Shown: positions 33,407-41,764 of the stretch, piece by piece
Layout: the number at the start of each line of letters is the position of its first letter
Position numbering within the stretch: the first letter of the stretch is position 1
NCBI GenBank assembly: GCA_009924095.1
Contig: RFSG01000005.1
Coordinates: forward strand, 1 to 52,073
DNA length: 52,073 bases
Source of the DNA: Sphingobacteriia bacterium
GTDB lineage: Bacteria > Bacteroidota > Bacteroidia > J057 > RFSG01
Direction: 5' to 3'
Made by a program: the position numbers and the translations under genes
The notes under the pieces: generated by a model
Databases searched by the model: none
What the model was told of the DNA's origin: nothing
What the model saw: only the letters and a program-made list of their open reading frames with translations

Positions 33407-36400
33407 CTATTCAGAATTTCTTTCGGTCCATCTTCGGCGAAGTGCAACCCCGAAGCCTATTACCAATAAAAAAGTACCTAACCATAATAAATTGATGTAG
33501 GGTTTTGCAATAGCCTTCATTACAATCCAATCTGGAGGAGGGATTAATTCCTCAACCTGTATCACAATTTTTCCGGCCTCTACTTCCACGCCGGAAAAGG
33601 TTAAAGCTAACCCCGCCTCCTTCACAAACGAAGCAAGGGAAAGGGGCTGACGATTATCAATAATATATAAAGGTTCTGCCGAATAAGTTTTTCCGGCATG
33701 AATAATCTTAAGTTTTGCCTTGGCAACAAACGTATATTTCTCAAACTCAGGAACGTCTTTTACTTGTACCAGATTTTCGAGCCAAATCACACTTGAACCT
33801 GTTCGTGCACTATCTCCTTTGGCCAATCTAATTTCAAATTGTTGTACTTCCTCTCGTTGTCCTTCTGGATCAGGAATACTACTTACATGAACATAAATAT
33901 CTTTTTCAAGTTGAATCTTTCGGGATGGATGCGCCAAGATTCCCATACTCTCATTGATTTCTGCTTCAGGATATAAGGTAAAGGTATCCGCAGAATCTAA
34001 TAGGTTTTCGAAATAGATTCCATACAACGATCTTTCATTGATGTGATTGGGTTTGAGCAAATCCAGATTCTCTTCAACAAACTTTTGGATTGGCTGAAAA
34101 GCGGAATCCATAGAGGAGTTAAGAGGTAAGGTATTGGCATTAGGTAATAATTCAGCAGGTAAGATAACTGCAAACACATCGCCGGTTGCATCTTTAAATC
34201 GAAATTTCAATGACCCTGTTTCTCTTTCAATCAGACGAAAATGGCTTAGGGGAGATTGTGCTTGTTTCTTTCCTAAATAAGTAACCTTATATCCTTTAAT
34301 ATATTTGGGTTCCCCTTTCATCAATAATACATTATCGATTCGGGCATCTTCCGGAAATTGATTTCCTAATTCATTAGGTTGAAAATTAACCGATACAATT
34401 TGGTCATATCCTGAAGAGAATAAAATCCCTAAAAGCATTAAGGCGAAACCAGCATGGGCTAAGGTTCCTCCAATAAATTTTAAGTTTTCTCCTCTTCTTA
34501 AGAATAACCGTATGCCAACTTCTGCGTTTGCGAATAAGGAGAATAAAGCGCACAACAACAATATTTCGTCGCCTAAAAATAAAACACCATATTGAACAAG
34601 GGCAATTCCATAATTCCAGATATTTCCACTCGCCTGAATAAGGGATATTTCTTCCCGAAACTTAACATTGTAAACAAAATCCCATTCTGCTAACATCAAC
34701 AAAAACATAATTATTAAAGTGGTTCCTGCGGCTAAAGCAAACGGACGATAGATTGCTTTTAACAAAGTTTCTTTTTCAACTTTGACCCAAAAAAAGAATT
34801 GACCAATGCCAGATAATAAAGCGATGGAAATGCTAAACCAAATATTCCATTGATAATAAAACAATGCATTCTTAGGGGCAATCCGAAGGTTGAAAATTTT
34901 ATTAATTACCGGAGAAGAAGTAAAAAAGATAATTTCAATGGCAGTAAATAATAATATAATGGTGGCCAAGAACAAAAAGAATTCTTTTGACCAAGTGGGC
35001 ATATCGGTGGCAGGTTTAGGAATCAAACTTTGTCGTCTGACCCATACCACAGAAACTAAAATCACATACAAGCCTAACAACAATAACAATTGCCCAGAAA
35101 GACCTAAATCCGTGAAGGAATGAACACTTGCTTCTCCAAGAATTCCGGATCTTGTTAGGAAGGTAGAATACAAAACCAACAAAAAGGTAAGGAGAACCAG
35201 ACCCAAAGCAGCAGGCAGCATTCGTTTTCTATGTCTCCAGGCAACCAAAGCATGTAATGCAGCAATATTCGTTAGCCAAGGGACGAGGGATGAATTTTCT
35301 ACTGGGTCCCAATTCCAATAGCCTCCAAAGCTTAGGGTTTCATAGGCCCAATATCCTCCCATTAAAATCCCGGTTCCTAATACAGCGGCAGACAATAGAT
35401 TCCATATCATGGCTGGCCGAATCCATCCTTGAACCTCACCTTTTAACAAAGAAGAAAAGGCGTAGGCAAACGGAATAAGCGTCAGCGCAAAACCTAAAAA
35501 CAATGTAGGAGGATGAATCACCATCCAATAATTCTGAAGTAAAGGATTTAGCCCCTTGCCATTACTGGGAATAAAATCAGGTTGTTGTTGAAAAACAGGA
35601 GCGTTAGGCATTGCTTCAGAGAGCAATAGAAATGGGGAACTGCCAATTCTCCAATCTCCAAGGGGTTCAATAATTAACCAAACCGCAATAAGCCAAAGGA
35701 AAATCCAAATTAACAATCCGGCGAGTTCAATGTTTTTTCTAAATAATTCCCGGATCCATAAAATAAGCAAGCCTAATAAGAATAGCCCTAATCCTACAGA
35801 AACAATACTAATTCCACCGAATTTAATACCTAAATATTGAGACAAAACCAGTGCTGGGGTTAATACAGATAGAATAATTAAGGGGGCTTGCAAATACACA
35901 GAACGATGAATGATAAAATATCCTAAACCGATCAAGGGAACCCCAATACCCAATACCCATTGGGCATGACAAATAGGTAAATAAACCCCTAATAACATAC
36001 TCGTTAATAAGGCTTGAACCGACATTATTACTGCCATTACGCCTGATTTAAACTTGCCAGCTGTTATCAGGATAAAAACGGATAATATCACATGCCAGAA
36101 ACTCCACAATAAAAAACTTCCTTCTTGACCTTCCCAAAAACAAGAGATCATATAATACACTGGTAACTCATTAGAGGAATGACTCCAAACATAATGGTAT
36201 TGATACCAATGAAAGTAAATCATGGAGAACAAGGTAACCAAAGTGCCAGTTAAGGCGACGGCATGAATCCCAAAACTGAGCAGACCCATTCGACGCCATG
36301 CCCGTTGTGAATCTTCTGTTCTAAATTCAGAAAAGAAATAAGCAATAGTGGATAGTAAGGCAGCTACAAAGGCTAAGTTAACAAACCCTCTCCCCAAATC

Positions 36401-36430
36401 TCCCGCTAAATGCTGTTGTAAAAAATCCAT
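33407..36430 (-). CDS. ccmF: CcmF, cytochrome c heme lyase component (long form)
   Basis: A 1007-residue inner-membrane protein of the Ccm (System I) pathway that attaches heme to apocytochrome c. It has about 15 helices. The tryptophan-rich WWD-type domain reads GGYWNWDPVENSSLVPWL near residues 370-390, and conserved histidines sit in neighbouring loops (for example VIHPPTLFLGF). The C-terminal third (about residues 650-980) is a large periplasmic domain ending in one helix, longer than the E. coli protein (647). It follows ccmE, with the start overlapping the ccmE stop (TAATG). No ccmG or ccmH follows; the operon ends here at the hairpin. Confidence 0.92.
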   Translation of the reverse strand: MDFLQQHLAGDLGRGFVNLAFVAALLSTIAYFFSEFRTEDSQRAWRRMGLLSFGIHAVALTGTLVTLFSMIYFHWYQYHYVWSHSSNELPVYYMISCFWEGQEGSFLLWSFWHVILSVFILITAGKFKSGVMAVIMSVQALLTSMLLGVYLPICHAQWVLGIGVPLIGLGYFIIHRSVYLQAPLIILSVLTPALVLSQYLGIKFGGISIVSVGLGLFLLGLLILWIRELFRKNIELAGLLIWIFLWLIAVWLIIEPLGDWRIGSSPFLLLSEAMPNAPVFQQQPDFIPSNGKGLNPLLQNYWMVIHPPTLFLGFALTLIPFAYAFSSLLKGEVQGWIRPAMIWNLLSAAVLGTGILMGGYWAYETLSFGGYWNWDPVENSSLVPWLTNIAALHALVAWRHRKRMLPAALGLVLLTFLLVLYSTFLTRSGILGEASVHSFTDLGLSGQLLLLLGLYVILVSVVWVRRQSLIPKPATDMPTWSKEFFLFLATIILLFTAIEIIFFTSSPVINKIFNLRIAPKNALFYYQWNIWFSISIALLSGIGQFFFWVKVEKETLLKAIYRPFALAAGTTLIIMFLLMLAEWDFVYNVKFREEISLIQASGNIWNYGIALVQYGVLFLGDEILLLCALFSLFANAEVGIRLFLRRGENLKFIGGTLAHAGFALMLLGILFSSGYDQIVSVNFQPNELGNQFPEDARIDNVLLMKGEPKYIKGYKVTYLGKKQAQSPLSHFRLIERETGSLKFRFKDATGDVFAVILPAELLPNANTLPLNSSMDSAFQPIQKFVEENLDLLKPNHINERSLYGIYFENLLDSADTFTLYPEAEINESMGILAHPSRKIQLEKDIYVHVSSIPDPEGQREEVQQFEIRLAKGDSARTGSSVIWLENLVQVKDVPEFEKYTFVAKAKLKIIHAGKTYSAEPLYIIDNRQPLSLASFVKEAGLALTFSGVEVEAGKIVIQVEELIPPPDWIVMKAIAKPYINLLWLGTFLLVIGFGVALRRRWTERNSE

Positions 36431-36840
36431 TAATTTACCTGTGCCTTAACTGCTGCGGTATCTTTTGCTTTTAATTGATTGTCCTCATACTTAGAAGGAC
36501 ATTTTAAATAAATATGTTCAGCCACAAAATGATCTCCCGATTGTCTTCCTTCAATCACGATTCTGTCGGCAGATTCCAGACTGGGGGGTTTGGGGTCATG
36601 ATAGCTCACTAAGGAAATATTTTGTAAAGTATCTTGTAAATAAAAAGTAAAGACATCTTTATTGGGATCATAAAACGAATTTTCCCGGTTCACCCACTTG
36701 GCTACGATGTGCACTTTGTCACCTGTTTTACGGGCGGTTGCAAAATCGGTATAATAACTTTCGCTACTAATTTGGGTTACAATTAGTACTCCGGTGAAAA
36801 CAGCGACTAAAACAATACCGAATATAGTTCTGGTTTTCAT
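36430..36840 (-). CDS. ccmE: CcmE heme chaperone, Cys variant
   Basis: A 136-residue periplasmic heme chaperone with one N-terminal membrane anchor (about residues 5-22) and an OB-fold domain. In most proteobacterial CcmE the heme-binding motif is HxxxY. Here the same place reads C114-PSK-Y118, so the histidine is a cysteine. This Cys form (CxxxY) is known from archaea and some bacteria as 'System I*', which lacks CcmH, and no ccmH is present at this locus. The stop overlaps the ccmF start, and the start overlaps ccmD by four bases. Confidence 0.9.
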   Translation of the reverse strand: MKTRTIFGIVLVAVFTGVLIVTQISSESYYTDFATARKTGDKVHIVAKWVNRENSFYDPNKDVFTFYLQDTLQNISLVSYHDPKPPSLESADRIVIEGRQSGDHFVAEHIYLKCPSKYEDNQLKAKDTAAVKAQVN

Positions 36841-37043
36841 ATTGAAGGGAAAGAGGATTCAGATTTTGACTTGTGGGTTTGTTCTTTTTCTAAACGATTC
36901 AGGCGTTTATCCAAGCGAAATAGGTACAACAATATTCCACCCCAAATCAGAAGTACAACGGTTAACACAGTATAAATCTTTTCACTGGCAAAAAGATAGC
37001 TGTCATTGATTTCTAATAAAGCCATTAATAGATTATGATTCAT
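36837..37043 (-). CDS. ccmD: CcmD-like small membrane protein
   Basis: A 68-residue protein with one membrane helix (about residues 25-44) followed by a basic, charged tail (RLDKRLNRLEKEQ), the layout of CcmD, which helps release holo-CcmE from CcmC and the ABC subunits. Sequence conservation in CcmD is low, so the call rests on its place between ccmC and ccmE and on topology. The start overlaps ccmC by about 11 bases and the stop overlaps ccmE by four. Confidence 0.82.
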   Translation of the reverse strand: MNHNLLMALLEINDSYLFASEKIYTVLTVVLLIWGGILLYLFRLDKRLNRLEKEQTHKSKSESSFPSI

Positions 37044-37740
37044 GAGTAGGATTAGATAACATTCGAGATCTTACGTTGAGTTCAAAAAGCCATAGTCCTA
37101 AACATAAAAAACCTAATACCGCTGGATAAAAGATAACTCTAAACTCTGCTGCCAGTTTAACATTATCTAAAGGATTTCCTTCTTCCCCTCCGGGATGAAG
37201 TCCTCCTAATAATCTGGGAAGTAAGAGGGTTAAGGGTAATAAGCTTGCCGCTGCAAAAATATTATAGACGGCAGATATCCTTGCTTTTTGACCCGGCTCT
37301 TCGATGTTTGAACGCAATAAAAAGTATGCGATGTAAACAGATAGCGCTACAACTACTAACGTAAGTTTAGGATCCCAAGACCACCAGGCAGCAAAATCAT
37401 TTGAGGGAATTAACTCCCTCCAGGTTACGCGAGACCAAATAATTCCAGTACTTAAACCCATCAAGCCAAAATAAATACCGGTTTGGGAGGCAGCAGAGGC
37501 ACGAACATCATTGTTGAGGTTACCTGTTTTTAAATATAGGATACTTTGTATTACTGAAATCCCCATCAATAGGTACATAGTAAACCACATGGGAATATGG
37601 TAAAAAACATTACGGCTCGTTTGTGCCATGTTTCCTCCCATGTTGGGGAGCGTTAGACATAAACCCGCAATAAGGGCATAAGTTATACATACAATTGCCC
37701 CAGTGCGATACCCTAAACGAAAGACCTTCAGAGAAAGCAT
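37033..37740 (-). CDS. ccmC: CcmC heme exporter/handling protein
   Basis: A six-helix membrane protein of 235 residues from the ATG at 37740, which follows the ccmB stop by two bases; an in-frame TTG at 37755 overlaps ccmB and is less likely. The tryptophan-rich WWD motif reads WWSWDPKLT near residues 120-128, and histidines in the flanking periplasmic loops (for example FYHIPMW near 50) match heme ligands of the family. CcmC loads heme onto CcmE. It lies inside the ccmB-C-D-E-F run. Confidence 0.93.
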   Translation of the reverse strand: MLSLKVFRLGYRTGAIVCITYALIAGLCLTLPNMGGNMAQTSRNVFYHIPMWFTMYLLMGISVIQSILYLKTGNLNNDVRASAASQTGIYFGLMGLSTGIIWSRVTWRELIPSNDFAAWWSWDPKLTLVVVALSVYIAYFLLRSNIEEPGQKARISAVYNIFAAASLLPLTLLLPRLLGGLHPGGEEGNPLDNVKLAAEFRVIFYPAVLGFLCLGLWLFELNVRSRMLSNPTHES

Positions 37741-37742
37741 GA

Positions 37743-38399
37743 TTATTCTCTCCAAAGGTAAGGAAATAGGAGGTATGATAAGGTCCCGGATAATAAGATT
37801 AATCCAGATAAAAAGCCCAACTCACTATAAATCAACGTACGGTCTAAGCCATCTAAAGCAATCCGGGAAGAGCGAATTAACACATTCAGTAAAGGGATTA
37901 AGACTGGGAATCCGAGTAAGGCCATTAAAGAGGCATTTCCTCCGGCACTGGCAGCAATGCCACTTATTAAGGTTAAGGTAGAGGCAAACCCCATTCCTCC
38001 AAGGGCTACACAAGCTAAATACATCGGTAAATCTTGAACAGGATTTCCTGAAAAAAAACAATATCCAACCAAAGTAATACCTCCCATTAATATCATTAGA
38101 AGGCTGTGGTATAAAATTCTGGAAATAATTAAGCTACTTGCAGAACATATGGTAAATAAATAAAACCGAATTCCAGGAGGGCTACCTAAAAAACTTCTGG
38201 CAACTGCATTCACCGCACTAAACATTAATATTATCCAGAATAGGGCATTCCAAATCGCAGGATTCACTTGCCGGCTTAAACTCAAAGAAACTAGAAAAAC
38301 CATACAGAAGGTATAAAACAAAATGCCGTTTAAAGCGTATTTGTTTTTCCATTCAGTTTGGAACTCCAATTTCATTAATACCCGAATTTCTGTAAACAT
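37743..38399 (-). CDS. ccmB: CcmB heme ABC exporter membrane subunit
   Basis: A 218-residue protein with about six membrane helices, matching the CcmB family. The N-terminal KLEFQTEWKNKYALNGILFY, then the AVNAVARSFLGSPPGIRFYL region (given in parts) and a later GFPVLIPLLNVLIR stretch are typical. CcmB works with the ATPase CcmA, but no ccmA is adjacent, so it must be encoded elsewhere or be absent. This is the first gene of the ccmB-F operon, and a perfect -7 box lies eight bases before its ATG. Divergent from coaX. Confidence 0.9.
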   Translation of the reverse strand: MFTEIRVLMKLEFQTEWKNKYALNGILFYTFCMVFLVSLSLSRQVNPAIWNALFWIILMFSAVNAVARSFLGSPPGIRFYLFTICSASSLIISRILYHSLLMILMGGITLVGYCFFSGNPVQDLPMYLACVALGGMGFASTLTLISGIAASAGGNASLMALLGFPVLIPLLNVLIRSSRIALDGLDRTLIYSELGFLSGLILLSGTLSYLLFPYLWRE

Positions 38400-38407
38400 A
38401 GTTACTG

Positions 38408-38415
38408 CAAAGGTA
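38408..38415 (-). promoter_or_regulatory. -7 box TACCTTTG for the ccmB-F operon
   Basis: Perfect TAnnTTTG on the minus strand, eight bases upstream of the ccmB ATG at 38399, within the 90-base gap shared with coaX. On the plus strand TACCTTCG, near 38464, is a one-mismatch candidate for coaX. Confidence 0.5.
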
Positions 38416-38489
38416 AGGACTTCAAATCGGCCTAAGACCTAAACATATTAATTATCCTTCCTTACCTTCGTACTCCATCAGCCCCATTT

Positions 38490-39212
38490 ATGTTACAATT
38501 ATTAGTAGATGCTGGAAACACCAGTGTAAAATATCAAGCCATAGATGGAAGCCAAAAAATGATATGGAAAGAAAACTGGTTGCCTGAATTATCTACTTCA
38601 AAACTTATTTTTCCTGAAAACATCACCAAGGTTTGGCTTAGTACGGTACGAAAAGAAATAGATTTTCCTTTACCCTATAAAATCCCCATTCAGCGTATTT
38701 CTTTACAAGGAAACTACCCCTTTGTGTTGGATTATCTTACTCCCGGTACGCTTGGAGACGATCGGATCTGCATCGCAACAGCATTGAAGGCAATGATTTC
38801 TATGGAAGAATCAGCACTTGTTATTGCTGCGGGAACATGCATTACTTACAATGTTATGAAACCTGGTTATGTATTTTGTGGAGGTGCAATTAGTCCCGGA
38901 ATTAGGATGCGTTATCAAGCGTTATCTGCATTTACTGGCAATTTACCTAACCTAGCACCGGTTTCCGAAATTGAATTTCCTGGAAAAAGCACAGATGATT
39001 CTTTACATGCAGGAGTTTTATTGGGCGTCAAATATGAAGTGTTAGGAATTTTAAACCATCTTGAAAATTCATTTCCCCAAGGAAGTAAAATAATGTTTAC
39101 AGGTGGAGATGCCGATCGGTTGGCAGTTATGACTAAAAGTCTCAATTTTGTATATCCGGATTTAGTGCTTAGGGGACTTTCCTACTGGGCAGAACGCTAC
39201 CCTTTTTCATGA
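38490..39212 (+). CDS. coaX: Type III pantothenate kinase
   Basis: A 240-residue kinase that phosphorylates pantothenate in the first step of coenzyme A synthesis. The acetate-kinase-type phosphate motif DAGNTSVKY starts at about residue 7. The GDDRI segment and the AAGTCITYNV stretch (residues about 112-121) complete the CoaX pattern, with GGAISPGIRMR after it. The type III enzyme is monovalent-cation dependent and not inhibited by CoA. Its stop overlaps the next gene by four bases, an arrangement common in Bacteroidota. Confidence 0.93.
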   Translation: MLQLLVDAGNTSVKYQAIDGSQKMIWKENWLPELSTSKLIFPENITKVWLSTVRKEIDFPLPYKIPIQRISLQGNYPFVLDYLTPGTLGDDRICIATALKAMISMEESALVIAAGTCITYNVMKPGYVFCGGAISPGIRMRYQALSAFTGNLPNLAPVSEIEFPGKSTDDSLHAGVLLGVKYEVLGILNHLENSFPQGSKIMFTGGDADRLAVMTKSLNFVYPDLVLRGLSYWAERYPFS

Positions 39213-40495
39213 AAAAATTATTGTTTCTTTTTTTGTCAGGCTTATTGGTGTTAAACGCACAAGTGAGTACCTACTCTCCTTATTCGAGATTGGGAATAGG
39301 AGATTTGTACTTGGGGAACTCTGTTCGGAATCAAAGTATGGGCGGTATTAGTGTTGGCTCCTCTCATTCAAATACCCTTAACCGATTAAACCCCGCTTCG
39401 TATCGAAGAGTAGCGCTAACTACTTTCGATATTTCAGCCTATAGTGAAGGGCTTCAATTAGAAACCCAAGAAGCTTCAACACAAAGGCAAACAGTTGGCG
39501 TGAATGCAATGGGGTTTGTTTTTCCTACTCATTTTAAAACCAGCTTTGCTTTTGGATTAGCTCCTTATTCTTTATTAGGATATGATTTTACCAACCGTTA
39601 CAAACAAGTTATCAATGGCAACCCCGAAACATATCAGGTGAATTATTCTGCATACGGTGGACTTAATACATTTTATTTAGGGGGTGCAGTATCCATTTTT
39701 CGGCATATTGACATAGGATTAAATGTAGATTATGTGTTTGGTGGATTAAACTATAGATGGAATGTTACTTTTCCAGATATAAATAATAAATATGAATCAG
39801 CAGCTTTTTTAAAGAAAGTATACCAACAAGGATTTGATTTACATCTGGGCATGCAATATACAGATACCATTCGCTTGGGGGGTAATCGAACCGTAGCTAA
39901 GGGAGGAATTACGTTTCAAAAAGGAGCAAGCCTGAATGCAGACCAAGTATTGATGGGGCGAAGCAGCAGTCCATTTAAAGCAAATCCTGATACCTTAATT
40001 GAAAAAACAACAAGTCAACAGCAAATTCCCTCAAGGATAGGAGTAGGAATTGAACTTGAAAAATATTTAGTTCCAGGAGTAGCCTTAAGTGCTACAGGGT
40101 ATTGGTCGGTTGGGATGGATTTAACTTGGCAGGATTGGAGAATGTATAAGTTTTTTGGAGAACCTCAGGGGTTGGGTCAATCCATTCGTTGGGCTGCCGG
40201 AGGAGAATGGATACCACGCGTAGTATCTCGAAACTATATTCTTAAAATGGCCTATCGGTTAGGAGGATATGTTGAGAAAACTCCACTAATACTAAATGAC
40301 AGGCAACTGAATGCTTATGCAGTTACATTAGGATTAGGATTGCCGTTTAGCAAAACTGCTTCCAGAGTTCATTTGGGAATGGAATTGGGTAGAAGAGGAA
40401 CCGCAGATAGAAACCTGATTAAAGAAGGGTTTATTAAACTAAGGGTAGGGATAACCTTAAATGAACCTTGGTTTACGCGTTATAGATTAGATTAA
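39209..40495 (+). CDS. Outer-membrane beta-barrel protein, FadL/OmpP1-like
   Basis: A 428-residue exported protein. The signal peptide ends around residue 18 (VLNAQ). The N-terminal YSPYSRLGIGDLYLGNSVRNQSMGG (in parts) and the asparagine-rich TLNRLNPAS are typical of a Bacteroidota outer-membrane protein family encoded beside coaX and reminiscent of FadL/TodX-type transporters. Alternating strands run to a C-terminal aromatic-containing end (EPWFTRYRLD). The substrate is unknown. The start overlaps the coaX stop, so the pair is co-expressed. It converges with the Rieske gene through a short hairpin. Confidence 0.78.
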   Translation: MKKLLFLFLSGLLVLNAQVSTYSPYSRLGIGDLYLGNSVRNQSMGGISVGSSHSNTLNRLNPASYRRVALTTFDISAYSEGLQLETQEASTQRQTVGVNAMGFVFPTHFKTSFAFGLAPYSLLGYDFTNRYKQVINGNPETYQVNYSAYGGLNTFYLGGAVSIFRHIDIGLNVDYVFGGLNYRWNVTFPDINNKYESAAFLKKVYQQGFDLHLGMQYTDTIRLGGNRTVAKGGITFQKGASLNADQVLMGRSSSPFKANPDTLIEKTTSQQQIPSRIGVGIELEKYLVPGVALSATGYWSVGMDLTWQDWRMYKFFGEPQGLGQSIRWAAGGEWIPRVVSRNYILKMAYRLGGYVEKTPLILNDRQLNAYAVTLGLGLPFSKTASRVHLGMELGRRGTADRNLIKEGFIKLRVGITLNEPWFTRYRLD

Positions 40496-40511
40496 TAACT
40501 TTATTTATTAA
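40492..40511. terminator. Short AT hairpin between convergent genes
   Basis: TTAATAA (40492-40498) pairs with TTATTAA (40505-40511) around a six-base loop. It overlaps both stop codons of the convergent genes. The stem is weak. Confidence 0.35.
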
Positions 40512-41590
40512 GTATTCAAAGGTTGGGTTTCATTTTCAAGCATACAATGAAAATGGTGAACTCCTTTTTCTCGACGAGGGGAAAATCTCCCTCCTGTATA
40601 ATATCGAGATTGTATTCCTCTTTGAACGGATTTTACAATAGCACCATCTTCTTTTTCAACTTGGTCTAAAGCACCACCTGCACCCGAACGAATTAATGCT
40701 TCTTTCCAAACATATTGAAAATATTCAACTCGAGTATGATTTGGGTTTATTGGATTAATTCGATTGATCGACAATCCCCAAGGATAAAAGTTTAACATTA
40801 GATTGGGGTAAAGCCAAAAATAAAAAGCGGCAATTCTTTTCCCATAATGTTCGGATCCCACCGGAAGATCAAAACAATTTTCATCCTTTTTTGCAATTCC
40901 AATTTGAAGAGTACCATATGGAAATAAGTATTCTTCATAGGCCCCAAATTCTAATATTTTATGTAAACCTGGATGTATAAAAGGAATATGAAATCCTTCT
41001 AAATAATTCTCAACATACAGTGCCCAATGAGCATCAACTTGGTAGCTAGATGAATTATTGGCTGTATAATTAAAATCTTTTAAGGGGAGCCAAGAAAGTA
41101 AAGATTGCAAAGGATCTATCCAATTGGAAAAGGAATACCTAGGTTCAGGGGAAATAAATATTAAAGGAGATAGAACCTCAACTGAAAATGGAAATAAATG
41201 GTCAGCTTCAGAAGGAAAATTTTGAGCTTCTTCAAATTCAGGCATGAATAAAAACTTACCTTCTAAAGAGAATTGTCTTCCATGGTAGGGACAAACTATT
41301 TTATCTCGGGAAGACCCATGGGTACAAATTTCTGCAGCCCTGTGTGTACATACATTACTAAAAGCTTGAATTCTATCGTCTGCGTTTCGGGTTAATACAA
41401 TAGGTTCATCTAAGAAATCAGGTAATAGTAAGTTGGGTGCCTGACGCAGCGTTGAAGGAAAGCGTTGGTTGTCAGTTAAATAATGCCAAGAGGTTGGAAA
41501 GACCTTGTCCTTAAACCAATTCCAAATATTGGGGTCTTGAAAAAAGGCTGGAGATATGGTTCCTGAATTTAAAATATTGGGGGTAATCAT
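40508..41590 (-). CDS. Rieske-type non-heme iron oxygenase, alpha-subunit-like
   Basis: A 360-residue oxygenase. The Rieske 2Fe-2S site is CTH (about residues 81-83) and CPYHG (about 99-103). The mononuclear iron motif is YLEGFHIPFIH (near residues 195-205), giving His ligands spaced HxxxxH with a downstream acidic ligand expected. Relatives include ring-hydroxylating dioxygenases, choline and carnitine monooxygenases and stachydrine demethylase-type enzymes. The substrate cannot be assigned. No ferredoxin or reductase partner gene is next to it. It is divergent from a flavin amine oxidase gene across a 174-base gap, which might mean shared regulation. Confidence 0.86.
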   Translation of the reverse strand: MITPNILNSGTISPAFFQDPNIWNWFKDKVFPTSWHYLTDNQRFPSTLRQAPNLLLPDFLDEPIVLTRNADDRIQAFSNVCTHRAAEICTHGSSRDKIVCPYHGRQFSLEGKFLFMPEFEEAQNFPSEADHLFPFSVEVLSPLIFISPEPRYSFSNWIDPLQSLLSWLPLKDFNYTANNSSSYQVDAHWALYVENYLEGFHIPFIHPGLHKILEFGAYEEYLFPYGTLQIGIAKKDENCFDLPVGSEHYGKRIAAFYFWLYPNLMLNFYPWGLSINRINPINPNHTRVEYFQYVWKEALIRSGAGGALDQVEKEDGAIVKSVQRGIQSRYYTGGRFSPRREKGVHHFHCMLENETQPLNT

Positions 41591-41687
41591 AAAACGGAGT
41601 TCTTGAAATTTAGGATAAGATGAAGGTGCAATTTACAACCGGAATAATCTACCCATTTCGCTTCGCGGTTAAATTGACAATTCCTGC

Positions 41688-41695
41688 TAAATTTG
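41688..41695 (+). promoter_or_regulatory. -7 box TAAATTTG in the Rieske/amine-oxidase divergent region
   Basis: Perfect TAnnTTTG that would give a leader of about 65 bases for the gene at 41765. A 10-bp palindrome GCAAATTTGC follows at 41742-41751, close to the start, and could be an operator site; this is inferred. Confidence 0.4.
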
Positions 41696-41764
41696 TCCAT
41701 GTAAGAATTCCTCTTCTAGGAACGAAAACGAAAAACAATTTGCAAATTTGCTTTTACCCAAATC

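Noticed and set aside
37741..37755. TTG start of ccmC overlapping ccmB, and TACCTTTG just upstream as an internal promoter
   Set aside because: An ATG follows the ccmB stop by two bases; the -7-like octamer lies within ccmB coding sequence and has no further support.
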